From Coriobacteriia bacterium (GTDB lineage: Bacteria > Actinomycetota > Coriobacteriia > Anaerosomatales > JAHIQC01), in NCBI GenBank assembly GCA_030653635.1, contig JAURYZ010000096.1, positions 1 through 6,005 of the forward strand: a stretch of 6,005 nt of DNA, read 5' to 3'. Position 1 is the stretch's first letter, and each line of letters begins with the position of its first letter. Under the pieces are notes generated by a model. It made no database searches. It had not been told where the DNA came from and was given only the letters and a program-made list of their open reading frames with translations. The position numbers and the translations under genes were made by a program. Shown in pieces: positions 1 through 6,005 of the stretch.

Positions 1-101
1 CAAAAACTAGAATGGTAATCTTTTAAAATAAAATAATTAATTTAAAAATTTATAATGAATCTATATTAATTGGGTTTATTGAAATTAGGTAAAAAAATTA
101 A
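1..101. other. AT-rich intergenic tail, no gene seen
   Basis: This stretch is very AT-rich and has early stop codons in all three rightward frames (16-18, 8-10 and 22-24). At most it could carry the last few codons of a gene lying to the left, and nothing supports that. Its only interpretable element is the A7 run at 91-97, which reads as T7 just downstream of the leftward gene. Confidence 0.5.
91..97 (-). terminator. oligo-T transcription terminator candidate for the leftward gene
   Basis: On the minus strand this is an uninterrupted run of seven T, starting four bases after the stop codon at 102-104. Archaeal RNA polymerase is known to terminate at short oligo-T tracts without needing a hairpin, and no hairpin is obvious here. 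The position directly behind the gene supports the call, but T-runs are common in such AT-rich DNA. Confidence 0.4.
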
Positions 102-800
102 TTAAATGGACTTAAAAACACTATCCAATAACCGAGTGGTATTATATTTAACGTCTGCTTTTCCAAGCCATTCAGGAATCTCGTAAACAATTAAAGGGGT
201 CCCGGTGGCCACTATAGGGTCATCCACCATCTCAATGGAAGTACTATCTGCTTTTTTGCTTAAATCCCGGGTACAGAAATTGAAGTCCGTTAAAATATAA
301 CGCATTGATTGTGCAATCTCCATGGATTTAGTATCCATACTAGGGGTAGCAAAATAATATCCTTCCCCATAACCCTCTTCATGGTCGTGGCAGATTATAA
401 CCAGATCATACTTAGATTTTTTAATATCTGGAATTACATATTTGGCCACGAGGTATTCACCATTACCCCGCCCCGTATAGAAGTTTTCGGGATAGGCTGT
501 AACGTTTATTTTGTAATTTACAATTTCCACATTGTGATTTTTAATATATGATTTTACAACTTGAGGCACTATATTATTAGCTGAGGTCTCTCGAGGATGC
601 ATTCCAGTTACAACGGCTATTTTTTCGGTGGAATTACTTGAATTTGAATAAGTAATCTTAGTAACTACACCTTTATGATCTGAGCCGATGATTTTTGTAG
701 GAGGCCCCATATGGGCATCCACATTGATTGTGCCTTGCACCATTATAATTGATGTAATTAGCACTACCATTATAATGGTTATTTTATGTAGTGTTTTCAT
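102..800 (-). CDS. putative secreted M14/AstE-like zinc hydrolase (conserved hypothetical)
   Basis: This is a 232-residue protein. Its N-terminus (M-K-T-L-H-K, then a hydrophobic stretch at about residues 7-21) looks like a Sec signal peptide or single membrane anchor, so the rest should act outside the membrane. Residues 62-71 read VVTGMHPRET. The H68-x-x-E71 pair after a beta strand ending in G resembles the first two zinc ligands of M14 carboxypeptidases and the AstE/aspartoacylase group (G-x-H-x-x-E). H138 or H140 in IICHDHEEGYGEG could be the third ligand, and E207 or E210 near the C-terminus (VYEIPEW) could be the catalytic glutamate. The protein is shorter than typical M14 enzymes, and these assignments are motif reasoning rather than a firm family match. 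The ATG is supported by GTGAT three bases upstream (RC of 804-808), a partial match to the archaeal GGAGGTGAT site. The gene is transcribed alone, divergently from the signalling genes, and no functional link to them is visible. The substrate is unknown. Confidence 0.75.
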   Translation of the reverse strand: MKTLHKITIIMVVLITSIIMVQGTINVDAHMGPPTKIIGSDHKGVVTKITYSNSSNSTEKIAVVTGMHPRETSANNIVPQVVKSYIKNHNVEIVNYKINVTAYPENFYTGRGNGEYLVAKYVIPDIKKSKYDLVIICHDHEEGYGEGYYFATPSMDTKSMEIAQSMRYILTDFNFCTRDLSKKADSTSIEMVDDPIVATGTPLIVYEIPEWLGKADVKYNTTRLLDSVFKSI

Positions 801-918
801 AATATCACATTAAATGCATAATTAAGTAATAATTAGTTATAAAATAAAGATTCTAAGCTTTAAAATATTATTCCATATATACACATCCTATCATATATTC
901 TTTTACATTTAATTCTCT

Positions 919-934
919 GCAAAATTTATATAAA
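919..934 (+). promoter_or_regulatory. archaeal BRE/TATA promoter candidate (GCAAAA + TTTATATAAA)
   Basis: TTTATATA at 925-932 matches the canonical methanogen TATA box and is preceded by purine-rich GCAAAA, as expected for the TFB recognition element. The start site would then lie near 950-957, giving the cheB-cheR message a leader of more than 200 bases that includes the ATT tract. The core TTTATATAAA (925-934) is a perfect palindrome, so the box could also fire leftward. On that strand the upstream flank is T-rich, which fits a BRE poorly. TATA-like strings at 1119-1126 and 1145-1154 are alternatives that would give a short leader. Confidence 0.4.
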
Positions 935-1010
935 AAAAGAAAAGCTTTGAAAAAGGCCAGTATATTCTTTAAATACTAATATATGCATGTTTTAAGTGGG
1001 AGTTACTATA

Positions 1011-1106
<96 letters not shown>

Positions 1107-1179
1107 TTTTGTTATTAATTAATATACTAAATAAAACAAAATTATTAATATAAAGAGCAGGATTTAATAAGGGTTTTTC

Positions 1180-2463
1180 ATGAGCGAAAAAAATAAAGAC
1201 AAGTCAAAAGGGGAAAAAACGGATACATCAAAGATAGATAATTCCTTAAATAAATTTCCAGTAGTTGGCATGGGATCATCGGCTGGAGGTTTTGATGCTT
1301 TAAAGAAGTTTTTCACAGCTATGCCTCCTGAACCAGGTATGGCATTTGTGCTGGTGCAGCACCTGGATCCAAACCATGAAAGTACCATGGCGGATCTCAT
1401 GGGTCGACATACTCCTTTAAAAGTACTTCAGGCCCAGGATGGCATGAAAATGGAGCAGAATCATATCTATATTATCCCTCCCAACCGGGACATGGGGGTA
1501 ATGAATGGAAATCTCCAATTAATAGAACATTTAGAGCCGCACGGGCTTCGATTACCCATCAACTACTTTTTAAATAACTTGGCAGAGGATCAAAAGGAAA
1601 ACTCCGCTGCTATTATCTTTTCGGGCTATGGGAGTGATGGTACTATTGGTATAAAATCTATTAAGGCAGTTGCAGGTATGGTAATGGTCCAGGATCCAGA
1701 AACTGCTGATTCAGATAGTATGCCGACCCATGCTATAAAAACCGGCCTAGTGGACTTTGTGTTGCCTCCAGAAGAAATGCCGGAAAAATTAATCTCTTAT
1801 ATGGAATCCTCCCAAAAAACCATTAAGATAGTTCGCACCCCTAAAGAGGAAACGGAAAGGTCATTGCAGAAAATATTCATGCTGATTAGAAACAGGACTG
1901 GGCATGATTTTTCCTACTACAAGGAAAATACAGTTAACCGCCGTATCAGTAGGCGTATGAACGTCCATCAAATAGAAAACATACCACTTTACCTTCGTTT
2001 TTTACAAGAAAGCCCTCATGAAATAGATATTTTATTTAAAGAACTTTTAATTAATGTTACAAACTTTTTCAGAGACCCGGAATCATTTGATGCTCTTAAA
2101 AATAATCTAAAAAAAATAATTGAATCAAAAGCAGATGTGGACAAATTTAGGGCGTGGGTTCCCGGTTGTTCTAGTGGAGAGGAAGTTTATTCGGTAGCCA
2201 TAATTATTCACGAGTTGTTGCAGGAATCTGGAAAAAATATTGATGTGCAAATTTTCGGTACTGATATAGATATAGCTGCCATAACATCCGCCCGTTCCGG
2301 AACTTATACTGCTACTATTTCCTCTGATGTTAGTAAGGAACGGCTACAAAAATATTTTGTAAAAAAAGACAACATTTACACCATTCGAAAGGATATCCGG
2401 GAAATGGTAGTATTTGCCCCCATGATGTCATTATGGATCCTCCATTCACCAAACTGGACATAG
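1180..2463 (+). CDS. CheB-CheR-PAS fusion, 5' fragment (methylesterase and most of the methyltransferase), frameshifted
   Basis: This fragment holds the N-terminal 414 residues of a chemotaxis-type fusion, plus 13 out-of-frame residues. A CheB methylesterase domain (about residues 26-208) has GSSAGG with nucleophile S34, VQHLDP with H61 and GYGSDG with D153, so the Ser-His-Asp triad that removes methyl groups from receptor glutamates is complete. There is no N-terminal receiver domain, as is usual for CheB-CheR fusions. The CheR part begins near residue 226 with its helical subdomain (NVTNFFRD at 292-299), followed by the SAM-binding motif WVPGCSSGEE (326-335) and FGTDID (359-364). The reading frame is lost after A413-P414 at a C5 run (2417-2421), where the family sequence would continue HDVIMDPPF. 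That continuation is found one frame away. The start is ATG 1180, with only a weak site (AAGGG, six bases upstream). If not rejoined, this product could keep esterase activity but would lack the last part of the methyltransferase fold. Confidence 0.9.
   Translation: MSEKNKDKSKGEKTDTSKIDNSLNKFPVVGMGSSAGGFDALKKFFTAMPPEPGMAFVLVQHLDPNHESTMADLMGRHTPLKVLQAQDGMKMEQNHIYIIPPNRDMGVMNGNLQLIEHLEPHGLRLPINYFLNNLAEDQKENSAAIIFSGYGSDGTIGIKSIKAVAGMVMVQDPETADSDSMPTHAIKTGLVDFVLPPEEMPEKLISYMESSQKTIKIVRTPKEETERSLQKIFMLIRNRTGHDFSYYKENTVNRRISRRMNVHQIENIPLYLRFLQESPHEIDILFKELLINVTNFFRDPESFDALKNNLKKIIESKADVDKFRAWVPGCSSGEEVYSVAIIIHELLQESGKNIDVQIFGTDIDIAAITSARSGTYTATISSDVSKERLQKYFVKKDNIYTIRKDIREMVVFAPMMSLWILHSPNWT
2417..2421 (+). 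other. frameshift junction in a C5 run of the cheB-cheR fusion gene
   Basis: Upstream, the frame reads EMVVFAP and then nonsense (MMSLWILHSPNWT, stop at 2461-2463). Adding one C to this run gives VFAP-HDVIMDPPF-TKLD, the expected CheR continuation, and opens the frame to 4139. The rejoined protein is 986 residues, a normal size for this family. A single-base loss in a homopolymer, either a sequencing error or a true mutation, explains it fully. A -1 ribosomal slip on CCC would give the same protein. Confidence 0.9.
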
Positions 2464-4139
2464 CATCCTGCAGGAACCTTTTAATCTATTTTAAAAGTGA
2501 TGCACAACAGAAAGCACTTTCTAATTTCAATTATGCTCTTAATAATAACGGCATTTTATTCTTAGGACCTTCCGAAAGTGTAGGTGAATTCCTTGATGCA
2601 TTTACAGTGCTGGATATGAATTGGAAGATATTTAAATGTGTCAAATCTACGGATTTCGTGCGCAAATTTGTAAATATTCATCCTCTACCCCAAGCCATTC
2701 ATTCATCGCATTTAACCACAGAAATGAATTTTGAATATCCAAAAAATGGTTCTATGGCAATAAATATTTCCAATTTAGTTGAAAATGAGCTTTTAGATAT
2801 TTATGTCCCTCCTTCAGCAATAATCAACGATTTTGGTGAAATTCTATACATACATGGTCGTTTAGGAAATTATCTGGAGCCGGCCCAGGGAAAAGCCAAA
2901 CTTAATATATTGGATATGGCCCGGGAAGGTTTGAAATTTGAATTGAATTCGGCCATCCAGAACGCGATTTCCAAAAAAAGTGAAGTAGTGTTGGAAAGGC
3001 TGCGAGTGAAAAACAACGGGGGTTATATTTTTGTTAACCTCACGGTAAAGCCTATGGAACATGAAACTACCAAAGAAATGTTAATTGTTTCTTTCGAGGA
3101 TGTTCAACGGGATGAAGATGCCCCGGAAAATAAGATAATACTGGATATGACTACCAAAGGCGATGAAAGAATCAGCGAATTAGAGAACGAGCTGAAATTA
3201 AGCAAGGAAAACTTGAATATTACTATTGAAGAAATGAAGAGTTCCAATGAGGATCTTAGATCAGCCAACGAAGAACTGCAATCTATGAATGAGGAGGCCC
3301 AGAGTACCAACGAAGAATTGGAAACCTCTAAAGAGGAAATGCAGTCCATCAACGAGGAGATGGTTACCGTCAATAGCGAGCTGCAAATTAAGATTGATGA
3401 ATTAACCCAGACCCAGGATGACATGAATAATCTCTTCAACAGCACCGAAATAGCCACCATATTCCTGGATAAGGATTTAAATATAAGAAGCTTCACCAAA
3501 GAGGCCACCAATATCATAAAAATGATTGAATCGGATGCGGGGCGTCCCCTCTCAGATATAGTTTCCAATTTAAAATATGATAAATTTATGGATGACATTC
3601 AGCAGGTAGTGGAAAGGGTTACTTATAAAGAAATGGAATTAGAAACAGAAGATGGAAAATGGTTTAAAACCAGGATAATGCCTTATAAAACCTCCAATAA
3701 TGTAATTGATGGGGCGGTAATTACTTTTAATAATATTAGTCCAGCTAAAAAGCAATATATGGATGCTCTGGATGCTGTGAACTTTGCAGAAGGTGTAATA
3801 CAAACGGTACGCGAGCCATTATTGGTAATGGATAGTGATATGCGAGTGATTTCAGCTAACCCGTCATTCTATAAAACATTTAAACTGACTCCTGAAGCTA
3901 CCATCAAAAAAGTCCTGTATAATCTAGGGAATAATGAATGGGATATAACTGCTCTAAGGAACTTGTTAGAGGATTTACTGCCAAATGAAATTGATTTACA
4001 GGATTATGTAGTAGAAACTGATTTTCCAAACATTGGGCATATGAAAATGGTCTTAAATGCTCGCCAGATTTATCAGGAGGGTAAAGGTACTAATATGATT
4101 TTATTGGCTATGGACGAGGTAGCCGGCCAAAATGAGTAA
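2433..4139 (+). CDS. CheB-CheR-PAS fusion, 3' fragment (end of CheR, coiled coil, PAS domains)
   Basis: This is the continuation of the gene starting at 1180. In the rejoined protein its first Met is residue 419, and the true frame extends back to about 2421. Local residues 1-70 finish the CheR methyltransferase (DPPFTKLDIASCRNLLIYF, then GPSESVGEFLDAFTVLDMNWKIFKC). Residues about 118-224 form a PAS-like region. About 246-335 is a long coiled coil with a seven-residue repeat of the SxNEELQ type, a hallmark of these fusions. About 335-440 is a PAS_10-like domain (LFNSTEIATIFLDKDLNIRSF) and about 450-562 a further PAS domain (VREPLLVMDSDMRVISANPSFY). The protein then stops at VAGQNE without the kinase domain that some members carry. 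No ribosome-binding sequence precedes ATG 2433 and translation from there would split the CheR fold, so independent expression is unlikely. Ligands of the PAS domains cannot be told from the sequence. The protein should be cytoplasmic, as no membrane segments are seen. Confidence 0.9.
   Translation: MDPPFTKLDIASCRNLLIYFKSDAQQKALSNFNYALNNNGILFLGPSESVGEFLDAFTVLDMNWKIFKCVKSTDFVRKFVNIHPLPQAIHSSHLTTEMNFEYPKNGSMAINISNLVENELLDIYVPPSAIINDFGEILYIHGRLGNYLEPAQGKAKLNILDMAREGLKFELNSAIQNAISKKSEVVLERLRVKNNGGYIFVNLTVKPMEHETTKEMLIVSFEDVQRDEDAPENKIILDMTTKGDERISELENELKLSKENLNITIEEMKSSNEDLRSANEELQSMNEEAQSTNEELETSKEEMQSINEEMVTVNSELQIKIDELTQTQDDMNNLFNSTEIATIFLDKDLNIRSFTKEATNIIKMIESDAGRPLSDIVSNLKYDKFMDDIQQVVERVTYKEMELETEDGKWFKTRIMPYKTSNNVIDGAVITFNNISPAKKQYMDALDAVNFAEGVIQTVREPLLVMDSDMRVISANPSFYKTFKLTPEATIKKVLYNLGNNEWDITALRNLLEDLLPNEIDLQDYVVETDFPNIGHMKMVLNARQIYQEGKGTNMILLAMDEVAGQNE
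3240..3386 (+). repeat. seven tandem SxNEELQ-type heptads (coiled-coil coding repeat)
   Basis: Seven consecutive seven-residue units are SSNEDLR, SANEELQ, SMNEEAQ, STNEELE, TSKEEMQ, SINEEMV and TVNSELQ. Position 3 is mostly N, position 5 is always acidic and position 6 is mostly L or M, as in a parallel coiled coil linking sensory modules. The DNA is a degenerate 21-bp repeat. In the rejoined protein these are residues 688-736, between the first and second PAS-like regions. The pattern is conserved across CheB-CheR fusions and is not unusual in itself. Confidence 0.85.
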
Positions 4140-4242
4140 CGTTTTTGATAACATCAATCAGAACTAATTTGAAAAAATTATAAAAATATCATTTTATACT
4201 TTAAATTATTTAAATTATTTTTAAAAACAATGGTGTATTTAA
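4140..4242 (+). promoter_or_regulatory. intergenic spacer with promoter candidate and ribosome-binding site for the kinase gene
   Basis: These 103 bases carry a T5 run just after the cheB-cheR stop (4142-4146), possibly a weak terminator. A TATA-like TTATAAAA follows at about 4178-4185, then a perfect 9-bp tandem repeat AAATTATTT (4203-4211 and 4212-4220), and GGTG at 4232-4235, seven bases before ATG 4243. The spacing allows the kinase its own promoter with a start site near 4205-4210, although read-through from cheB-cheR is also possible. Confidence 0.35.
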
Positions 4243-5283
4243 ATGGGGAAAAATAATTACGGGGAAAAGTTTGAAGACCTCCGTAAAAAAGCAGAAGAAG
4301 CATTGGTAAATAAAAATGGGCTTCCCATTAACCTGGGCCTTGAAATTGATGAACTAATCCACGAGTTAGAAGTTCACCAGATTGAACTAGAAATCCAGAA
4401 CGAGAATCTTATAAAAACCCAGATCGAACTAGAAACTTCCAGAATGGATTATTATGAATTATATGATTTGGCTCCGGTAGGGTATTTGACCTTGGATGAA
4501 AATGGGATTATAAATCGAGTAAATCTCGTCGGAGCCAAAATACTGGGAAAACCCCGAAAAAATCTGATTAATAATGCTTTTATTCGTTTTATAGAACCCT
4601 CTTATAAAAAAATATTCCAGGAGCACTGTCTGGAGGTCAAAAAAACCTCTTTAAAAAAGCAATGCCAAATTGAATTATTATCCTCTAATAAAAATTCGCT
4701 TTTTGTATCTTTAAATACTGCGGTGCTTCTTGATCAAAAAGGGGATTTGAAAGAATTTAGAATTATTCTAACAGATATCAGTGAGGGCAAAAAGGCTGAG
4801 AAAGAAATTGAAGAATCTAATTACCAACTACAGGCAACCATAGATGCAATACCGGACCTTATGTTTGAAGTAGATGAAAATGGGCGATTCTATGATTATA
4901 ATGCTCCTTCTCCAAGCTCTCTTTATGTTCCTCCTGAACAATTTATAGGTAAAACAGTTTCTGAGGTATTACCTCCGGCAGCGACATTTAAAATCAGGGA
5001 AGCATTAAAAGAGGCTGCAGAAACAGGAAAACATAGGGGAATGACCTATGAATTGACCTTTTCGGGGGAAACAAAATATTTTGAGCTTTCTATTGCTAAA
5101 AAACCTATGCACGAATCAAAACCCCATTTTATAGTATTAACACATGACATAACTGAACGTAAAAATGCAAATCAAAAAATCACTGCAAGAAAAAGAATTA
5201 CTCTTAAAGGAGATCCATCACAGGGTGAAAAACAATCTGCAGGTGATATCCAGTCTCCTGAATCTGCAGTCCCGATACATTAA
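4243..5283 (+). CDS. PAS-PAS sensor histidine kinase, N-terminal sensory fragment, frameshifted
   Basis: This fragment is the sensory half of a cytoplasmic histidine kinase; no membrane segment is seen. Residues about 30-68 form a charged amphipathic helix ([19 protein letters not shown]) that runs into the first PAS domain (about 65-180, with [22 protein letters not shown] and closing [14 protein letters not shown]). A second PAS domain follows (about 190-305, [22 protein letters not shown], closing [10 protein letters not shown]). After residue 310 or so the frame is wrong: the last 36 residues are out-of-frame reading of the H-box region and end at 5281-5283. The kinase core continues in another frame from 5165. 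ATG 4243 is preceded by GGTG at a spacing of seven and begins [21 protein letters not shown], a natural start for this helix type. The signal sensed is unknown, and no haem- or flavin-binding residue can be assigned confidently. Rejoined with 5165-5827, the protein would be about 527-530 residues. Confidence 0.88.
   Translation: MGKNNYGEKFEDLRKKAEEALVNKNGLPINLGLEIDELIHELEVHQIELEIQNENLIKTQIELETSRMDYYELYDLAPVGYLTLDENGIINRVNLVGAKILGKPRKNLINNAFIRFIEPSYKKIFQEHCLEVKKTSLKKQCQIELLSSNKNSLFVSLNTAVLLDQKGDLKEFRIILTDISEGKKAEKEIEESNYQLQATIDAIPDLMFEVDENGRFYDYNAPSPSSLYVPPEQFIGKTVSEVLPPAATFKIREALKEAAETGKHRGMTYELTFSGETKYFELSIAKKPMHESKPHFIVLTHDITERKNANQKITARKRITLKGDPSQGEKQSAGDIQSPESAVPIH
5161..5182 (+). other. 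frameshift junction between PAS domain and H-box of the kinase
   Basis: The frame reading [11 protein letters not shown] must change to the one reading [18 protein letters not shown]. The site is A-rich (A5 at 5161-5165 and A6 at 5174-5179). Removing one A from either run restores the frame. Alternatively, ATCAAAAA (5171-5178) is followed by ATCA, and restoring a second tandem copy of this 8-mer gives [19 protein letters not shown], whose eight-residue linker matches the usual spacing of this kinase family as I know it. Confidence 0.85.
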
Positions 5284-5827
5284 GAATAAAACAGATAAGG
5301 AGCTTTTCCGGGAGAGCCAGACCCGTGCTAAATCCATGGCCCTTATCCACGAGCGTCTTTATCAATCCAAAGATCTGCGCCGGATAGATTTTGGAGAATA
5401 TATTCAAACCCTAACTTATGATATTTATCACTCTTACGGTGGCAATCCCAAGGTTATCAAACTTAATATGGACTTAGAATCTATCATGGTGGATATTAAC
5501 ACTGCCGTTCCCTGCGGTTTAATTGTAAACGAACTATTATCGAATACTTTGAAACATGCCTTTCCCAAGGGCAGAATGGGAGATTTAAATATTAAATTTT
5601 ATTCCAAGGATGACCATCTTATTTTAATTATTCAAGACAATGGAATTGGTTTTCCAGATAATTTAGACTTTAGAAATACCGAATCGCTGGGTTTAAGTTT
5701 GGTTAATACATTGGTAGGTCAAATTAATGGTGAAATAGAGATTATGGTGGATCATGGAACCGAATTCCGTATAACCTTTCCTGAAGTAAAGTTTGATGGT
5801 GATAATTCATCTAATAGAATTGCATAG
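5165..5827 (+). CDS. sensor histidine kinase, C-terminal HisKA_2-HATPase catalytic fragment
   Basis: This is the catalytic half of the kinase begun at 4243. The H-box [21 protein letters not shown] (local residues 15-35) is typical of the HisKA_2 group; H18 or H19, the latter in the conserved HRVKN, is the phosphate acceptor. The ATPase domain shows the N-box IVNELLSN (N122, N127), the G1 box DNGIGF (158-163) and a G2-like SLGLSLV (174-180), so the residues needed for ATP binding and autophosphorylation look intact. [10 protein letters not shown] marks the end of the fold, followed by a short tail. ATG 5165 has no upstream ribosome-binding site and lies inside the preceding reading frame, so this is best seen as a continuation of the same gene. 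No receiver domain is fused, so a separate response regulator or direct effector is needed, and none is in the window. The stop at 5825-5827 lies just before the ribosome-binding site of the next gene, suggesting co-transcription. Confidence 0.9.
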   Translation: MQIKKSLQEKELLLKEIHHRVKNNLQVISSLLNLQSRYIKNKTDKELFRESQTRAKSMALIHERLYQSKDLRRIDFGEYIQTLTYDIYHSYGGNPKVIKLNMDLESIMVDINTAVPCGLIVNELLSNTLKHAFPKGRMGDLNIKFYSKDDHLILIIQDNGIGFPDNLDFRNTESLGLSLVNTLVGQINGEIEIMVDHGTEFRITFPEVKFDGDNSSNRIA

Positions 5828-5830
5828 TGA

Positions 5831-5837
5831 GGAGGTG
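5831..5837 (+). promoter_or_regulatory. strong Shine-Dalgarno GGAGGTG
   Basis: GGAGGTG is a seven-base match to the complement of the archaeal 16S 3' end (GGAGGTGATC), the strongest such site in the window. It begins four bases after the kinase stop. Starts at the right distance are GTG 5843 (five bases) and ATG 5848 (ten bases), but both frames close quickly (at TAA 5858-5860 and TGA 5881-5883). The frame that encodes a recognisable protein has no start codon at a normal distance downstream. Confidence 0.7.
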
Positions 5838-6005
5838 TTAGGGTGGAATGGTATTATTAATTCCAAAAAAGATGGAAAGCTGAGGAAAAATGCCGAAGAA
5901 CGGCTAGATCACATAAATGACTTAGATATTCCTAAGGATGTTAAAGAAATTATCCATGAACTCGAGGTACATCAAATTGAACTGGAAATGCAGAATGACG
6001 AGTTA
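5835..6005 (+). CDS. N-terminus of a second PAS-kinase-like sensor protein, cut by the window edge
   Basis: The frame ending at 6005 is open and reads GWNGIINSKKDGKLRKNAEERL, then [26 protein letters not shown]. Its last 20 residues match residues 37-56 of the upstream kinase at 16 positions, so this is the start of a paralogous sensor protein, probably with PAS domains beyond the edge. The start is unresolved. In-frame options are ATG 5796, TTG 5820 and GTG 5835 (used here as the nearest), but none is correctly placed after the GGAGGTG at 5831-5837. ATG 5848 is well placed but in another frame. It would need one more A in the A6 run (5865-5870), or a -1 slip there, to give MVLLIPKKDGKLRKNAEERL. 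The gene follows the kinase with almost no spacer and is likely in the same operon. Confidence 0.65.
   Translation, partial: MLGWNGIINSKKDGKLRKNAEERLDHINDLDIPKDVKEIIHELEVHQIELEMQNDEL

Noticed and set aside
1..24. C-terminal end of an upstream rightward gene
   Set aside because: Each frame stops within a few codons, too short to recognise any protein.
309..551. 80-codon rightward open frame opposite the secreted hydrolase-like gene
   Set aside because: It lies entirely within a well-supported leftward gene and its translation shows no recognisable domain.
3240..3386. Degenerate 21-bp DNA repeats as a CRISPR-like or satellite array
   Set aside because: The repeats are in frame, code for coiled-coil heptads, have no spacers and are conserved as protein rather than DNA.
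3104..3598. 164-codon open frame on the minus strand inside the cheB-cheR coiled-coil region
   Set aside because: It is the antisense of the repetitive SxNEELQ heptads, giving a serine/leucine-rich low-complexity translation with no family resemblance and no ribosome-binding site; it is a shadow of the real gene.
5174..5182. Standard -1 programmed frameshift at the A6 run in the kinase
   Set aside because: The required change is +1 (or -2), not -1, so the usual tandem-slippage mechanism does not give the observed continuation.
5204..5407. 67-codon minus-strand frame across the kinase H-box
   Set aside because: Antisense to the strongly conserved HisKA_2 region; no independent support.
5165..5827. 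Independent kinase-only gene starting at ATG 5165
   Set aside because: No ribosome-binding site upstream, overlap with the PAS frame, and a direct continuation of ITERK to [17 protein letters not shown] in family order all favour one frame-broken gene.

Overview
The window looks like a piece of an AT-rich methanogenic archaeal chromosome, most likely from Methanobacterium or a relative. This is inferred from the protein style (PAS-rich sensor kinases with a '[11 protein letters not shown]' N-terminal helix, and a CheB-CheR-PAS fusion), TATA-type promoter candidates such as TTTATATA with an A-rich upstream element, and ribosome-binding sites of the GGAGGTGAT type. No RNA gene, insertion sequence or CRISPR array was seen.

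Layout. A short AT-rich tail (1-101) precedes a leftward gene (102-800) for a secreted or membrane-anchored protein with a zinc-peptidase-like HxxE motif. A 379-bp divergent intergenic region (801-1179) holds a palindromic TATA candidate, a perfect (ATT)11 microsatellite and a possible tiny poly-leucine ORF. Rightward from 1180 come a CheB-CheR-coiled coil-PAS fusion (1180-4139), a PAS-PAS-HisKA_2-HATPase sensor histidine kinase (4243-5827), and the 5' end of a third sensor gene (from about 5835 to the window edge) whose N-terminal helix is a paralogue of that in the kinase.

The most striking property is that both complete rightward signalling genes are broken in reading frame at homopolymer or short-repeat sites. 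The CheB-CheR gene breaks at a C5 run (2417-2421) inside the methyltransferase domain. The kinase breaks near 5161-5182, between its last PAS domain and the H-box. The third gene may have the same problem at an A6 run (5865-5870). In both clear cases the two frames join into a continuous, family-typical protein and the downstream piece has no ribosome-binding site. The simplest readings are base-calling or assembly indels, or recent slippage mutations. Recoding is a less likely alternative.

Functionally, the rightward genes look like a sensory cluster. A CheB/CheR fusion with PAS sensors but no kinase domain lies directly upstream of a PAS histidine kinase with no receiver domain, and a second kinase-like gene follows almost without a gap. 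No response regulator, CheA, CheW or receptor gene is visible in the window, so the partners are unknown. I do not see a clearly new system here. The frame breaks, the microsatellite and the split CheBR/kinase arrangement are the points to follow up.
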